DNA from: Basidiobolus meristosporus CBS 931.73
Lineage: Eukaryota > Basidiobolomycota > Basidiobolomycetes > Basidiobolales > Basidiobolaceae
DNA length: 50,075 nucleotides
Assembly (NCBI GenBank): GCA_002104905.1
Contig: MCFE01000646.1
Span: 1-50,075, forward strand
Direction: 5' to 3'
In this document: positions 31,874 to 43,497 of the stretch, piece after piece
How the letters are laid out: every line of letters begins with the position of its first letter
How positions within the stretch are numbered: position 1 is the stretch's first letter
Notes under the pieces: model-generated
Databases searched by the model: none
What the model was told of the DNA's origin: nothing
The model's input: only the letters and a program-made list of their open reading frames with translations
Position numbers and translations under genes: made by a program

Positions 31874-33940
31874 AGAGCCCGAAGCCTCTTCACCCCAAAC
31901 CGTCTATAAATATCTTCCGTCTGCCAAATACTCTGCTCTTGATTCCACTTTCCTACACTGACTGGTCGATATTGTATGTACAAAAGTAAGGCGCGAGAAT
32001 AATGATTGTGGCCGCCGTTAGATTTATTCGTCTGTCTATGTGAATGTAGGAAGCCCAATAAACCAATTGTTGACCATTCGCTGAGCGACAGGCTTTATGA
32101 GCTCATACGCTGAACCAGGATACAAACCAGAACGAAAGGCCTACCACAACCACAGGACGGTTTGTATATTTTCATTTCGTTCTGGGATCTCTTCTGGTTG
32201 GATACACTGCCTAGCAACGCACTCGACAGACACCCGCAAATTCAGCAGGAGTGTGCGTGAAATTACCACGTCGTGATGTCCCAGCGACCATTGTGTGTGC
32301 TAGTTCCTGACGACCAGTTGCGCCTAAATACGCCTTCATAGTCGCAGGAAGAGGGAAGTGATCAGGTGAATACTACAAACTGTAGCCAAGGAGAAGTGGA
32401 TTAATTTATTAACTCTATGGTTGGTATCTATGGGTTGGAAGTGAAAGCATATAGTCTTCACGATCTTAGTCGATCTGAAAGTTGGGCTGATGGACATGAA
32501 GATACAACTGGAGTCTGGTGTTCACGTTTGACTTCTCTTTGGTTTGACGAGCACGCTGAATGAACAGCGTAGCGTCATGGAGAAACTGTTTGGCTTGGGT
32601 GGTAGATGTCCTTGAGATGGATCTATAGCCTGAGGTCTCCACAGGTGATCGAGAAATTTCCTGGTTCTCCTGAGTTTCACGCCTTGAGGCTAGCATATCA
32701 TAGAATGCCTCGACATCCTGAAGAAAATTGGCGGACAATACTTGCATGATGGATACCTCCTATGTTTGGGTTACAGCCAGCAAATCAAAGTGATACAAAG
32801 GTGGAAAGGTTTTCTTGGTGATGGCTCAAGCAACATGCCTCAATATATATAAGGCCAGAGTGAATGATGCTGCGATCTCGGCTCCATGCAAATCATTGAG
32901 CACCTTGATCGTATGGGAACACTCCGATATTGGATGTCAGGCGAGGTGGCCCATTGTTGTCCTCGAAAAAGCTCCGAATTCGTCTCGAGGCGATTTGATG
33001 TTCGTCAGCGAATTCATGAATTGACTTTCGTGTGAGGAATGCAGTATTGATGGAATGCCCAATGGAGCACGTGAATAGCTAATGGGATCTGCACATAGAC
33101 CTGGCATGTCATGGCAACCATTCTGGGTGCTTCCTTTTGATTAGAATGGTTAGAATGGCCCTCCACCACGTGATCTATCCGGAAGATCCCATAGACAACT
33201 GCATAGATCAACACTCAAAGTCACCAAGCTGACCAATACAATGCTGAGACTTGTGGTAGTGGATTGTGTCGAGTGAGTATAGTCGGCTTGGATTTTGATT
33301 CTCAGCCTATCTCACCTCTCAAGGCTCCGAAGCATCCAGAGCACTCGCGGTCGAATGATGAAACGACCATGACTGACTAGCTGAATTGCTGGTTCAAGTG
33401 GAACAATCGATTTGATGCTCAGCCCAGTCCGAAATGGGTGCGCGCTATGCTAATAGACAACGGATCCTGCACGAGGCCATTTCAAGAAATTGGATCTATC
33501 AATGGATTCTGTATATTAGACCGTGTCGAGTGTGACTGCCATTAGCATTGATTCAAGTAGCATGCTCTCTGAAGGGTCCGCCATCGGTTTTGCAATGGAT
33601 GATTCACCACTTATGGGTGTTGTCAATGAACGCTCTTGATTGACTGACATCATTAGACTTCCACCAGAACCAGAGGGTGTATGCTTACGCAGCAGTGTGC
33701 TCAGTATTTGGGCATCACTTCGGTAGCATTTATCCATTGTTGATGCGATTTTCATTGACATTTATCTGTTGTCAACCTATTCGATACAGACTCTTTGATG
33801 ATTCAATCATGAATTTTTGGTTTCAATCACCAGCGAATGACTTCAATCAAGCACCTCGCTGCTAGGGCTCTTTCCATTTCGCTTCTTCACTGAACATATC
33901 AGAGAAGACAACCGACGTATCTGCAGAATCCACTCTAAAG
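31874..33940. other. Intergenic region (2.1 kb) with one small ORF candidate
   Basis: Apart from the 93-codon frame listed separately, nothing is supported. A minus-strand frame at 33516-33761 (..KHTPSGSGGSLMMS..) is open but has no context. Confidence 0.35.
32466..32747 (-). CDS. Small hypothetical protein (93 aa)
   Basis: An ATG-started minus-strand frame encoding MQVLSANFLQDVEAFYDMLA.., a Ser/Thr/Arg-rich middle and a second helical part (AKQFLHDATLFIQRARQTKE). A TATATATAAGG-type box occurs on the same strand at about 32838-32849, roughly 95 bp upstream. No family is recognised. The support is modest: open frame, helix-forming composition and TATA spacing. Confidence 0.35.
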   Translation of the reverse strand: MQVLSANFLQDVEAFYDMLASRRETQENQEISRSPVETSGYRSISRTSTTQAKQFLHDATLFIQRARQTKEKSNVNTRLQLYLHVHQPNFQID

Positions 33941-35516
33941 ATGAACTTCAGGATTGGTAACAAATATAGGCTGGGTAGAAAGATCGGCTCGGGGTCTTTT
34001 GGGGAGATATATATTGGTAAGAGTTTACGAAGGAGCTCTCCATGTACTTGTTAGACAATCGTATTGTTTCTCTTCTCTAAAGTTGACATGAGAGAGAGTG
34101 GTTACCTCTGGCAATATCCGAGAATTAACTATAGTTGGTTTAGGCGTAAATATTATCACTGGAGAAGAAGTGGCCGTCAAACTGGAATCGGTTACGGCAC
34201 GTCATCCTCAACTCGAATATGAAGCTAAAGTTTACAAATCCCTGGCTGGGAGTGTTGGCATTCCTTTCGTTCGCTATTTTGGAGTAGAAATGGAATACAA
34301 TTGTATGGTTATTGATTTACTCGGCCCCTCGCTCGAAGATCTCTTCAATTTCTGTAATCGTAAATTCTCTCTCAAGACTGTTCTTTTGCTTGCTGAGCAG
34401 CTGGTATTTCAATGATGTTGGCGATTTACCGAAACAAATACCGAAGTATACTAACTGCAATCTTAGATATCACGAATAGAATATGTTCATTCCAAGAACT
34501 TCATTCATCGTGATATAAAGCCTGATAACTTTCTCATGGGAATTGGAAAGTGGGCTAACCACGTCAATATCATTGATTTTGGGCTAGCCAAGAAGTACCG
34601 TGATCCTAGAACACATCTTCACATACCCTATAGAGAGAATAAAAATCTCACCGGGACTGCTCGATATGCAAGCCTCAATACGCATCTAGGAATTGGTTAG
34701 TTTGGCGATTTCCTGAGGTTTGTAACCCTCATAACTCACCAATTAGATGTAGAACAATCGAGACGGGATGATTTAGAATCGCTGGGATATGTGCTAATGT
34801 ATTTTTTGCGTGGCTCCTTGCCCTGGCAAGGACTGAAGGCTGCCACCAAAAAGCAAAAATATGACCGTATTATGGAGAAAAAGATGACCACTCCAACGGA
34901 GCTTCTTTGCCGTACGTTTCCGGTTGAGTTCTCAATCTACCTGAATTATACGCGTAGTCTCCGTTTTGATGACAAACCTGACTACAACTATTTGAAAAAA
35001 CTCTTCAACGATTTGTTTGTTCGCGAGTGTTACCATAATGATTACGTCTTTGACTGGACGATTTCTGGAAAGGTTGGAGTTTTGCAACCTACAGTGTTTA
35101 TCTGGAGACCGCTAATGAACCATGTAGGAAAAACAACCTAAGAATCACGACACCGCGAAGGTCAGAAGTGTATGTTACTGCCCCGCTAACCCTAGTACTG
35201 AACTTCAGTCCGTCCATAATACAGTCTCGTAAATCACCACCTGCCTTTACTCCAGAATCTAGCCGTAACTTGCGAGCAACACAGCACGTTGCAGCAATGA
35301 CACCAGGCATCACTAGTCAAACCCAAACCCAAACCCAGACCGACATGAACCGTAAAGCCCTGACAGGTAAAGAAACGTCTAAACTCAGGGCCAGAATATC
35401 AGTACTTGAATCCAACGACCACACGTAAGTATACTTGTTAATAGTTCGTAGTCTTAGGGGAATGAATAATTACGCCTTTATAATTCGAGATTAATCAACA
35501 AGACAATAGGAAATGA
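33941..35516 (+). CDS. Casein kinase 1 family protein kinase
   Basis: The core exons are 33941-34016, 34144-34403, 34467-34695 and 34747 onward, with introns of 127, 63 (CTAAC branch) and 51 bp. The kinase domain is intact with CK1 numbering: glycine loop [12 protein letters not shown] (15-26), VAVK with Lys38, HRDIKPDN with Asp128, IDFG with Asp149, and [10 protein letters not shown] in place of the APE motif, which is the CK1 hallmark. LPWQGLKA and VFDWT close the domain. The 3' end is ambiguous. Read through, exon 4 ends at 35141 (319 aa). Alternatively a GTAGGA donor at 35124 and an acceptor ending at 35224 add a Ser/Thr/Gln tail ([13 protein letters not shown].., with QTQTQTQTD), a GTAAGT intron at 35425-35509 and a stop at 35514-35516 (382 aa). 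Such tails are typical autoinhibitory CK1 C-termini. Kinase activity is expected; subcellular site unknown. Confidence 0.92.
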
Positions 35517-36244
35517 CCACAAGCAGGATGCTGGAGAACCTGGACCAGCTTAGCGGTAGGAAATGTGAAAAAGAAAGATCGTTTGGTAAACAAAGTCAGC
35601 ATCCAGCCTTCACTACTTTAATAGCGTCTCAACCGCCTGTCTAGTCACTCGCAAAACACGTATATTTGAGACTTCTTTTGAATACTCCTATAGCGAGTAA
35701 TGATTGTTTCATATCACTACCATATCCCAGAACTATCAAATAAGTGAAAAAAAGGATAGATTCAGAAAGCGCCTTTTCATCGCGTATGTATTAGCATCTT
35801 GGCAGTAAACTACTTGGCGTGGAGGAAGTAGCCCACCCGCACTCAGATTCTGCACATGTATAATGAATAGTCATGAATCTTGCAAGGAAAAATACTGAAT
35901 TTATCTCAAAATCATTTTGCTAATATATATTGCTTTGATCTACAAAGCGTCATGTGAAATAAAGCATTTGAAAGTGAACAGTAACACAAATCAAACTCAA
36001 AGCAAAGCTGTGCAAACAGTCGGTTAAATGAGCGAAGATAATCTTATTTGAGCACAGGAAGATTTTGCGGTGGCTATTCACGGTGCTGAATAATCAAATC
36101 CATCCTCGTGGTTCGTAAACCTGTGCCAATGTTTCGGATATGATCCTTCAGTCGTCATGTGAAATCCAGACACCATGACATAGTAACACTTCAATCTTCC
36201 AACCAATATCACCATCCAATGGTTATATCCAATGTCAATATTGA
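35517..36244. other. Convergent 3' intergenic region
   Basis: AT-rich, no gene seen. It contains the presumed terminators of the kinase gene and of the minus-strand bZIP gene. Confidence 0.4.
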
Positions 36245-37474
36245 CTAAGCTTGACCAAAGTGGTTTACTTCATTGAGTCTGTTGTCGATTTCATCGCACG
36301 GCCATTCAAACTCAAACGGTTCAGAACTGATCATCGCTTTGTGTTTCATCTCCTTGCAGAGTTCATGAAGTTCTTCCACCAAGAGATCGACGTATTCAAC
36401 AGTGATGTTCCCTTCGTTAACATTCAGCGAGAGCATTGATGATTGCAGATTACATGTCCCGGAGCCATCCGGCACCTCCTGCTTAACGATAGGTTCGGTC
36501 GGTAATGGTACGACCGAAGGCGAGTCTAGACTCTGTAAGTTGCCAGAGGAGGCGATCTGTAATGGGATAGGTTCACTTGGTCCCGAAGTGGGATTTTCGA
36601 TAATTCGGCTAATTTCATGAGCCCCAGAATTCGTTTGCGGTAGGGACAACATCGGACTCATACTTGGCAACTTCCTCAAATCGACAGATGAATCTCTGTC
36701 ATATTCCTCCATAGACATCATGGACGATGATCTGGCGTCTCGCATATCAACTGGTGAAGACATTATATCTCTGGAGGAGAATGGGGGCGAGGAAACCATA
36801 TCACCCAGAGAGACCGAAGGAGAGGGCGAGGAGTTGGGTGAGCCGAAATAAGGTGAGCTTAAAGACCTAAATTCGAGATTATTGAAGTCCTCCTTGCAGT
36901 CTTCTTTGAAGGCTTTTAAGGAGATCTGTAATTTTTTGTTTTCTTCTTTGAGAGCCTCTGCCAAGTCCTTCAACTGACAGTTTTCCTGTTGGGACTGTTG
37001 GTGTAACTTTTCCAATTCCCGGATTCGGTTTAATAGATCTTCTTGCTGTCGGGTTTTACGTTCACGGAAAAGGCGTTGGGCTTCCCGATTTTGCATTTGT
37101 CGTTTCTGTTAAAAATGAGCCGTCACTCCAGTAAGACTATGCCATTCATAAGGTAATATGCATTGCTACGTACGGATATGGGGGCGGTCAGCACTTGCTT
37201 GCGTCCGGGTTTCTTTGGAACGGGCGAGCTTTCTGTGACAAGGAAGGTTAGAAGAACTTGTTACACGAAGCGGAGAAATTAAGTTACCGGCGTTTCCATC
37301 GGCCGTTTCCTTTCTTCGTCTTCCACGTTTACCTAACACTGGTGAGGATACATGTTTGCGAGTAGGCTATGAACAAAAAATACCTCTCTTTGCGGTGGGA
37401 TTAATATCCCAAGTAGAAAAGGGCGAGGGATTGTTATTGGAGGGGTCTTGTATTATGAAAGTATTGTCTTGCAT
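36245..37474 (-). CDS. Yap/Pap1-like bZIP transcription factor (351 aa, four exons)
   Basis: Exons on the minus strand are 37384-37474, 37288-37332, 37174-37232 and 36245-37105, with introns of 51, 55 and 68 bp (donors GTATTT, GTAACT, GTACGT). The N-terminus has two basic patches (AKRGKRGRRRKE, VPKKPGRKQ) that can act as nuclear signals. The basic region is NREAQRLFRERK (Asn71 to Lys82), an exact fit to the fungal Yap/Pap1 signature NxxAQxxFR, followed by a leucine zipper with charged heptads (to about residue 125). A Ser/Pro-rich centre follows. The C-terminus contains LHELCKEMKHKAM (Cys315) and WPCDEIDNRL (Cys335), recalling the cysteine-rich redox domain of Yap1/Pap1 (LC.E...KA). It probably regulates stress genes. 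The gene is divergent from ORC1. Confidence 0.88.
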
Positions 37475-37892
37475 TTGTGGTGTGTTCGGCGCTGGTGTAG
37501 TAAAAATGGAGAAGAGGATCGGATGGAAGATTAAACTAAAGCCCGAATATAAAAATATTTCCGGAGCTGTACGGAGTTAAGTTTTAGTCAATAGATTGAT
37601 ACATACGTGTATATATGTCCATTCTCACATTGGTTGGGGAACACCAATCAAGCATTGCCGGGAACCAGTGATCATTTTAAGAGTCTGTCGCAATCCAATT
37701 ATTTATTAATGGCTCAAGAGGCAATTGCATTCAATTTTTTCAAAGATAATATTATGTGAATAGATTTGGATTAGCCGTTGGTTTTATTGGCTGGATTGAT
37801 TGATATTGTTCCATTTTACACAACTCGCCGTGTTGAGCTCGAGCGGATTGAGGCGAAAATAAACAAAGGTCACCTTTCTAGACGGAGTGCTT
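37475..37892. promoter_or_regulatory. Shared divergent promoter of the bZIP and ORC1 genes
   Basis: 418 bp separate the two start codons. Two CCAAT boxes face each other as an inverted repeat ATTGGT / ACCAAT (37629-37634, 37643-37648; 8-nt spacer), further CCAAT-like words follow, and GGCGAAAA lies at about 37851-37858, near ORC1, resembling an SCB/E2F-type S-phase element. Factor assignments are inferred from consensus only. Confidence 0.45.
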
Positions 37893-39886
37893 ATGTCGAG
37901 GCAAACGCAGATTATTGATTATTCAGATGAGGTAGATCTCCACTTCGACTGGTTCTTCACCCTTTTTCCTATGCTAAATCAGCTTTTCCTGAATCCAGCC
38001 CGCTGAGCGAAACCAGAATGAAATAGATTGCGCTCTGGAGCATCTCCAAAAGGAGTTAACCCACTGGCGACCTTTCCAGGTACTCGATCTCAAAGCAGAG
38101 AGTTGTGAAGAGGAACATAAACCTAGATATAAAGAAAGAGAGATATATGTTATAGATTATGGTGAAGGAGCAAACCAGTCAACTCCAGAGCCTGCTCAGG
38201 CCATACCAAAACCTCCCAAAAAAACAAAGGCACCCCGAAAGCCAAGGGTTCGTCTGAACCCTGAGCGACAAACGAGCACGCATAAGCCAAAAAAACCCAC
38301 GCTTCCTATTCCCATCATAGCCCAACGTAAATTGGCTAGCACGAATCCTAGTAGTGATTTCGAAAAGGCGCGGCAGATGCTGCATGTGTCTACTGTCCCC
38401 GAAACACTGCCATGCCGTGAAGACGAATTCTGCGAAATTTTAGCGTATTTAGAGAGTGCTTTGGAGGATGGAACTGGTGGCTGTATTTGTAAGGAAATGA
38501 CAAGTCGACACTTGAAATACCTTGGTCACTTATGATAGAGTTAATTACTAGATATTTCTGGAGTCCCGGGAACAGGCAAAACGGCAACCGTTCGTGAAGT
38601 GATCCGGAGTTTGCAAGCCAGAGTTGCCGATGGTGTATGTTACTGATTTACGACCGGATTGGAGACAGACTCTTACTAAGTTTCGCCCATCCCAGGATCT
38701 AGAGCCGTTTCAATTCATCGAAATGAACGGAATGAAGCTCACCGAGCCGTCGCATGCGTATTCTGCACTTTGGGAGGCCTTTACTGAGGAGAAGGTTACC
38801 CCGAAACATGCTGCAGACCTTTTGGAGCACATGTTTTCGTCCCCGTCAACGCGTCAGCAGCCATGGTATGTATAGCATTGACACATGTTTCTGCACAACA
38901 CAAGCTTAGGGATTTTTTATAGTTTGCTCCTGATGGATGAACTAGACCTTCTTGTAACACGCAAACAAACCGTGATGTACAACTTTTTTGAATGGCCCAA
39001 CAGGCCCGAAGCTAAACTTACGGTCATTGCTATTGCAAACACGATGGATCTCCCTGAGCGACTTCTGTCAAACAAGGTATCAAGCCGGCTAGGTAAATAG
39101 AACGATCTCGGAGGATGCCACAGCGAGTTCTCTCTAATATATTGACCACCCAACAGGGCTCACTCGAATTAATTTTCAGCCATACACACACAGCCAGTTG
39201 TACACCATTATTCAATCGCGACTTCAAGATAGTGGCACCTTTGAGAGTGATGCCATAGAATTCTGTGCACGAAAAGTCAGTGCAGTATCGGGGGATGCGC
39301 GACGCGCTTTAGACATCTGCAGGTCAGTTCCTCTTGAAGGCAGCTATAAACAGCATGAAAATTCATGTATCGCACGGTGATTTAATAGGCGTGCTGTGGA
39401 GCTGGTTGAGTATATGCATCTCCGGGAAAGGGGCGACGATAGTACACACACCTCCCAAGTTACCATTAGCATGGTGGATCGTGCAGTGAAGGAAATGTTC
39501 GTCACAAGCAACGTCCAACTCATCCACAGTGCCACGTTACATCAAAAACTGTTTCTTGCCGCACTGGTAGCTCGGCTGAAAAAGAACGGCCTACCGGAGG
39601 TTGAATTTACCGAGGTGAGTGTTTGCGAAATACCCGTTAATTGACAACCATTCCAACCAGCCAATGCTAGGTTATCCAAACATACTTTCAGCTCTGTCGA
39701 ATGAACAGCATCGAGCCGGTCACCACTTCCGAGCTCACCGTAGTCTGCAATTACTTGAACTCCTCTCGTTTCATCCTTCTAGAGCAAACCAACCTTGATC
39801 TTTACCAAAGGATTCGTCTGAATCTATCCGAAGGAGACATCATGCTAGCCCTACGAAACGACCCATTTTTCAAGAAAATCATTTGA
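37893..39886 (+). CDS. ORC1: Origin recognition complex subunit 1 (BAH-less, 512 aa)
   Basis: Eight exons: 37893-37931, 37999-38488, 38552-38634, 38696-38865, 38923-39092, 39157-39322, 39389-39614 and 39692-39886. The introns are 57-77 bp, all GT..AG, and the frame is exact. The AAA+ ATPase core is complete: Walker A GVPGTGKT (180-187), [10 protein letters not shown] (the ORC1-specific VNGMKL-type segment), Walker B LLLMDELD (262-269), sensor 1 [12 protein letters not shown] (296-307), and sensor 2 [12 protein letters not shown] (ending at 372), then a winged-helix domain to the end. ORC1 is the ATP-binding subunit that marks replication origins and loads MCM with CDC6. VNGMKL and the MDLPER spacing favour ORC1 over CDC6. 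Most ORC1 proteins carry an N-terminal BAH domain; here the first ~176 residues are short and basic/proline-rich ([16 protein letters not shown]) with no BAH and no room upstream. Confidence 0.93.
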
Positions 39887-42807
39887 GCATTTGTCGTAAC
39901 CGACGCGATGGACACGTTTGAAGTACATCTTGGTGACCATGTCACTGGCAACATAGATGGTCCATAATGGACATTAGAGCTGTGTATACAAAATAAAGTC
40001 TTCCTCTGTAGAATAAATATAGCATGGGTAGTTTCTTGCCGGCAAGAGCACCGGGAGGGTGGCACAATCAAAAGAGAAACGCCAACCCGGATGTCATGAA
40101 CAAACAGCCGTACCATAGATCGATTCTGGAATCAAAAGAATTAACAATAGGGCCTGCTGCGGCAGAATGTTGGCCAGGGTGAGGTAAGTTTGGGAGCTAT
40201 GTTGAGGCCAACGACTACAGAACAAAATCCTGGTACGAGGCTCGAAACAATTTAGCACACCAAGGCCATCACGGGGCTGTGACTGCAGATGCTGCTTGAG
40301 GAACGAATGCATGCGATCCACCAGCCCACAGCTGAAGAATTTGTTGCTAGATCTGATTAAACATCAATTATGGAAGTGGAGCCGATATTTCTTGCGATTC
40401 AGGTACAGCGATCAAAAACGGCGATATTGAGGTCATCCTGGAGAAATCCATGACTTTCGCTCATCTTACCATTATGGTACATTCACCAATCGCAATCCAC
40501 TTGGCATCCAGATTAGGCTGCATTTAGGTGGTTTCGGCCAAAAATAAGCTAATTGAGATGCCACAGGAAGAAGCATGAAATGGTCAGGGATGCTGGCAAA
40601 ACTCGATCATTTTCCGTGATCTGCTAGATACGCGAAATGTCCCATGGGTCGAGCTAGAATTTCCCGCCACCATCGATAACCATGACATCAACGCAAAAGC
40701 ATTCCACCACTCTAGCATCCACATCAGGAAATAGATGCTAGTTTATATTTAGTGGATGAGCTGGAATCAAGGGTGGTGCGAACAATTGACCAGATTTCCT
40801 CTTCGTCCCATTGGGCCATTGCGGCAGGCTCCAAGACAGCCCTATCAAATCCCTCCATTTCTCGATTCCGAGTCAGTGCTCAAGTGTACACTAGTTCCTA
40901 TGTTCCAATGGATTCCGGTGATATTCGCCACTCGCACACCCAATCAGCAGCGGAATGGGGGAGGGGCTGTGCGATCCTTCGTGTTTCAGATGGTTAGAGT
41001 CACCGAAAGTAAATACTGGTTACCAAATCTATTTGTATGTTGAGTAGGGGAGTTGCCTGTTGTTTCTCCAAAAAGTAAGGCGATCCCCGTCTACCAGTGG
41101 AGTGCGCAGTCGGCGAAGTGACATAAACCTAGGTTTGGGGTAGCCGACCTGCTGTTCGTTTATCGTTGGCATTCTCAGGTCCAGGCCTAGATAACGTAGC
41201 GGATCTGTTCCCGTGACGAGTCATGGAGCGGCTTGGCTTTGCGCACCCAATACGTCGGAGGTGGCAGGCTTGGTACAAGTTAGTTGTTAATGGTTTAGGG
41301 CTAGGTTTAACAAGGGGCAATCACCTCCATGTCTGGTGCCTTTGTTCGAATGAGGGATCCTCGGCTCAAGTCCCCACGGGTAAGATATTTCTTCCCGCCT
41401 GGCTCGTAATCAAGGGGAGCATAGAAACGGCATGTTGGGATCCAGGTGATCGAAGTAGAGCGCACCGTGGTGCAACCAATCAGTCGGTGAATTATGTCTC
41501 GCCCGAATATTACGGGCACCATTGTCTGGGATCAGACATCCATCACAGGGCAGAGCATGTTGTCGGGTGTGTGGCAAGGTGTAGGCCAGCACCACTGTTT
41601 CTTACGTGTCCCCATTGTATTTCCAGATCTGTGCCGCATCACAATGTGCGATGAGTGGAAGAGTGGGGAAATTTCCTGGTTGCCTGTCGCCTCTCATGAC
41701 AATGGCAGTAGCCGCTTGCACAGAAATTTCCACGGATCAGGGTGGTGAACGATGGTTGTGAATCGTATCCAAATGCTATACCCGTGCCAAGGGCATAAGC
41801 GTCGAGCCATGTGACTCTGACTATTTGGAGTGGAGGTCCAACTTGAGCGGTGTCGCCAACTAGGGTTTACGCGCGTCCGCCATTTGCTGGAAGGTGCAGC
41901 CCTTGCTGGGTCGCGTTCTCAGGACCATTTCCAAATAGGGACAGGGCTCACCCATGTAATCTACACAGCCCATCTCGACCTCAGATTCGCTGAGCCTACT
42001 TTCGGATGTATTCCGGGTAACAATCCTCTGAATACGCTGCGACTCATTGATTTGTGCAACATTTGACGTAATCCAATGCCGGTAATTCATCCGTTGATTA
42101 GCCCTGAACGTACTCATTACTAACTGTACCACTTGCGTTGAGTCACCATAGTACATGTACCTAATCCGGTATCGCTCCTGAATTCATATATTAGTTAAAT
42201 TCGTGAAACGGCGAAAGCGTGTTTGCGTGCAATCAGTTGGCCAATTCAGGCCCTTACTCAACGCGGTTTCAAACTGAAGTGGTGCACCAACTTGATGAGT
42301 CCCTGAATCCTGGTGGGTGAGGCTCATCTTGCCGCTGAGCCAGCTCAGAGATCCCGGATACCATGCACCTCATTCCATTCATCAGTGTCGCCCAAACCTG
42401 ATGATTACATGGATGATGCTGTGCAGCACGCGTTGAGCAGAGGAAGATCCTACGGGATGCGTGGATTCACTTAAATGGGTTTCAATCTAAATATATCGAC
42501 TAGGAATTAATACCGCAATGGACGATTTCTAGAATTCCGTGGCTTCATTTTGTACGAATCCTGTAGCTCACCTCTATTAAATGGAGGTACCGATCTTGGC
42601 AGGTTGACCAATCTGGTCATTGATCAAGTGATATCGAATGCCCCAAACGTTCCACCAAAGGGTCGGCCAATCATCGACGACGCATTTTGCTATAAGTACC
42701 TCTGACCTGTCACTGGGCTCTGGGACATTTCTACTCTTCTCTCATCATCTTCCATACCCCGCCATTTGTTGTATTTCTTTTGTTTCATCTTTGTAGAATA
42801 TTTCGTC
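39887..42807. other. Long intergenic region (2.9 kb), possibly with gene relics
   Basis: Several 60-140-codon frames occur (for example 40752-41043, 41223-41654, 41860-42156 on the minus strand) but none has a recognisable motif, a spliceable continuation or conserved-looking composition. Some could be relics of decayed genes. Confidence 0.35.
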
Positions 42808-43497
42808 ATGATTTCTCAGCCTTTTGCTCCCCAAATTGTTCGTCCTTCCTGCAATTACTTCGAAAGACCCCACTCTCCAAATGGCTATTTCGCTGCTCAG
42901 CCTATTCCCACCAAACATTTTGGTCCCATCAGTGCCCTCTGCGACTCTCCCATCCTAGCACCCTCTCCCAAGAAAATGTCCTATCGTGGAGGAAGCATTT
43001 GCTCTGAGCACGATGATTTTTTCCCTTGGGAACTGCCCACCCTGTCGGAGGACAGCGATGAGGACAGTTACGATGGCGATTCTCTTTCTGAGCATTCCGA
43101 GGCCGACGAGTCCAGCGAAGCATTCGCCGAGCTTTTCAGCATCATCCATAAGCCTGCATCCCCACTCTTCCACGATGATCGTAACGAGTTGTTCGATTTG
43201 CATGACACTGACGACTCCGACTCTCAAGGTCCTTGCGACTACTTGTGCCGTTCACCCATTTCCCGCACTCAGAATCCACTTCCATTGGACACGATGTTCC
43301 ACAACATCCCTGAAAATCAAGTGTACAATTCCGGTCACCTTGATGTTGCCAATGAGTCGGGAAGTACCTTATCTGCCGCTTTTTCGAAGTTGGATGTGAA
43401 CGATCGCCCAATTAATGCCTCGTTCGAGAAGTTGAGAGTCAGACCCAGATCCCACAGCGTTGGCGCCAAACCTGTGAAGCGTGGAGTAATGTTCTAA
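42808..43497 (+). CDS. Acidic serine-rich orphan protein (229 aa)
   Basis: The first ATG (MISQPFAPQIVRPSCNYFER) is at 42808; the longer upstream reading lacks an ATG, and a TTTGTAG just before it may be the acceptor of a 5'-UTR intron. The N-terminal half is Pro/Ser-rich. The centre is very acidic (LSEDSDEDSYDGDSLSEHSE, about residues 77-96), with many S-x-x-E/D sites suitable for casein kinase 2. The C-terminus is basic (KLRVRPRSHSVGAKPVKRGV), resembling 14-3-3 binding (RSHSVG). It appears intrinsically disordered. No domain is recognised; it may be a phospho-regulated adaptor or transcription cofactor. Confidence 0.7.
   Translation: MISQPFAPQIVRPSCNYFERPHSPNGYFAAQPIPTKHFGPISALCDSPILAPSPKKMSYRGGSICSEHDDFFPWELPTLSEDSDEDSYDGDSLSEHSEADESSEAFAELFSIIHKPASPLFHDDRNELFDLHDTDDSDSQGPCDYLCRSPISRTQNPLPLDTMFHNIPENQVYNSGHLDVANESGSTLSAAFSKLDVNDRPINASFEKLRVRPRSHSVGAKPVKRGVMF

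Noticed and set aside
33516-33761. Minus-strand 81-codon frame
   Set aside because: Possible exon but no partner exons or TATA found; left unannotated as a gene.
40752-41043. Two overlapping plus-strand frames of 81-95 codons
   Set aside because: Both registers are open at once and neither resembles a protein family.
41223-41654. 143-codon open frame as a gene
   Set aside because: No motif, odd composition (Cys/His/Arg-rich), overlapping open frames on the other strand, no splice continuation.
41860-42156. 98-codon minus-strand frame as a gene
   Set aside because: No recognisable domain, promoter or splice context; chance frames of this length are common in this region.
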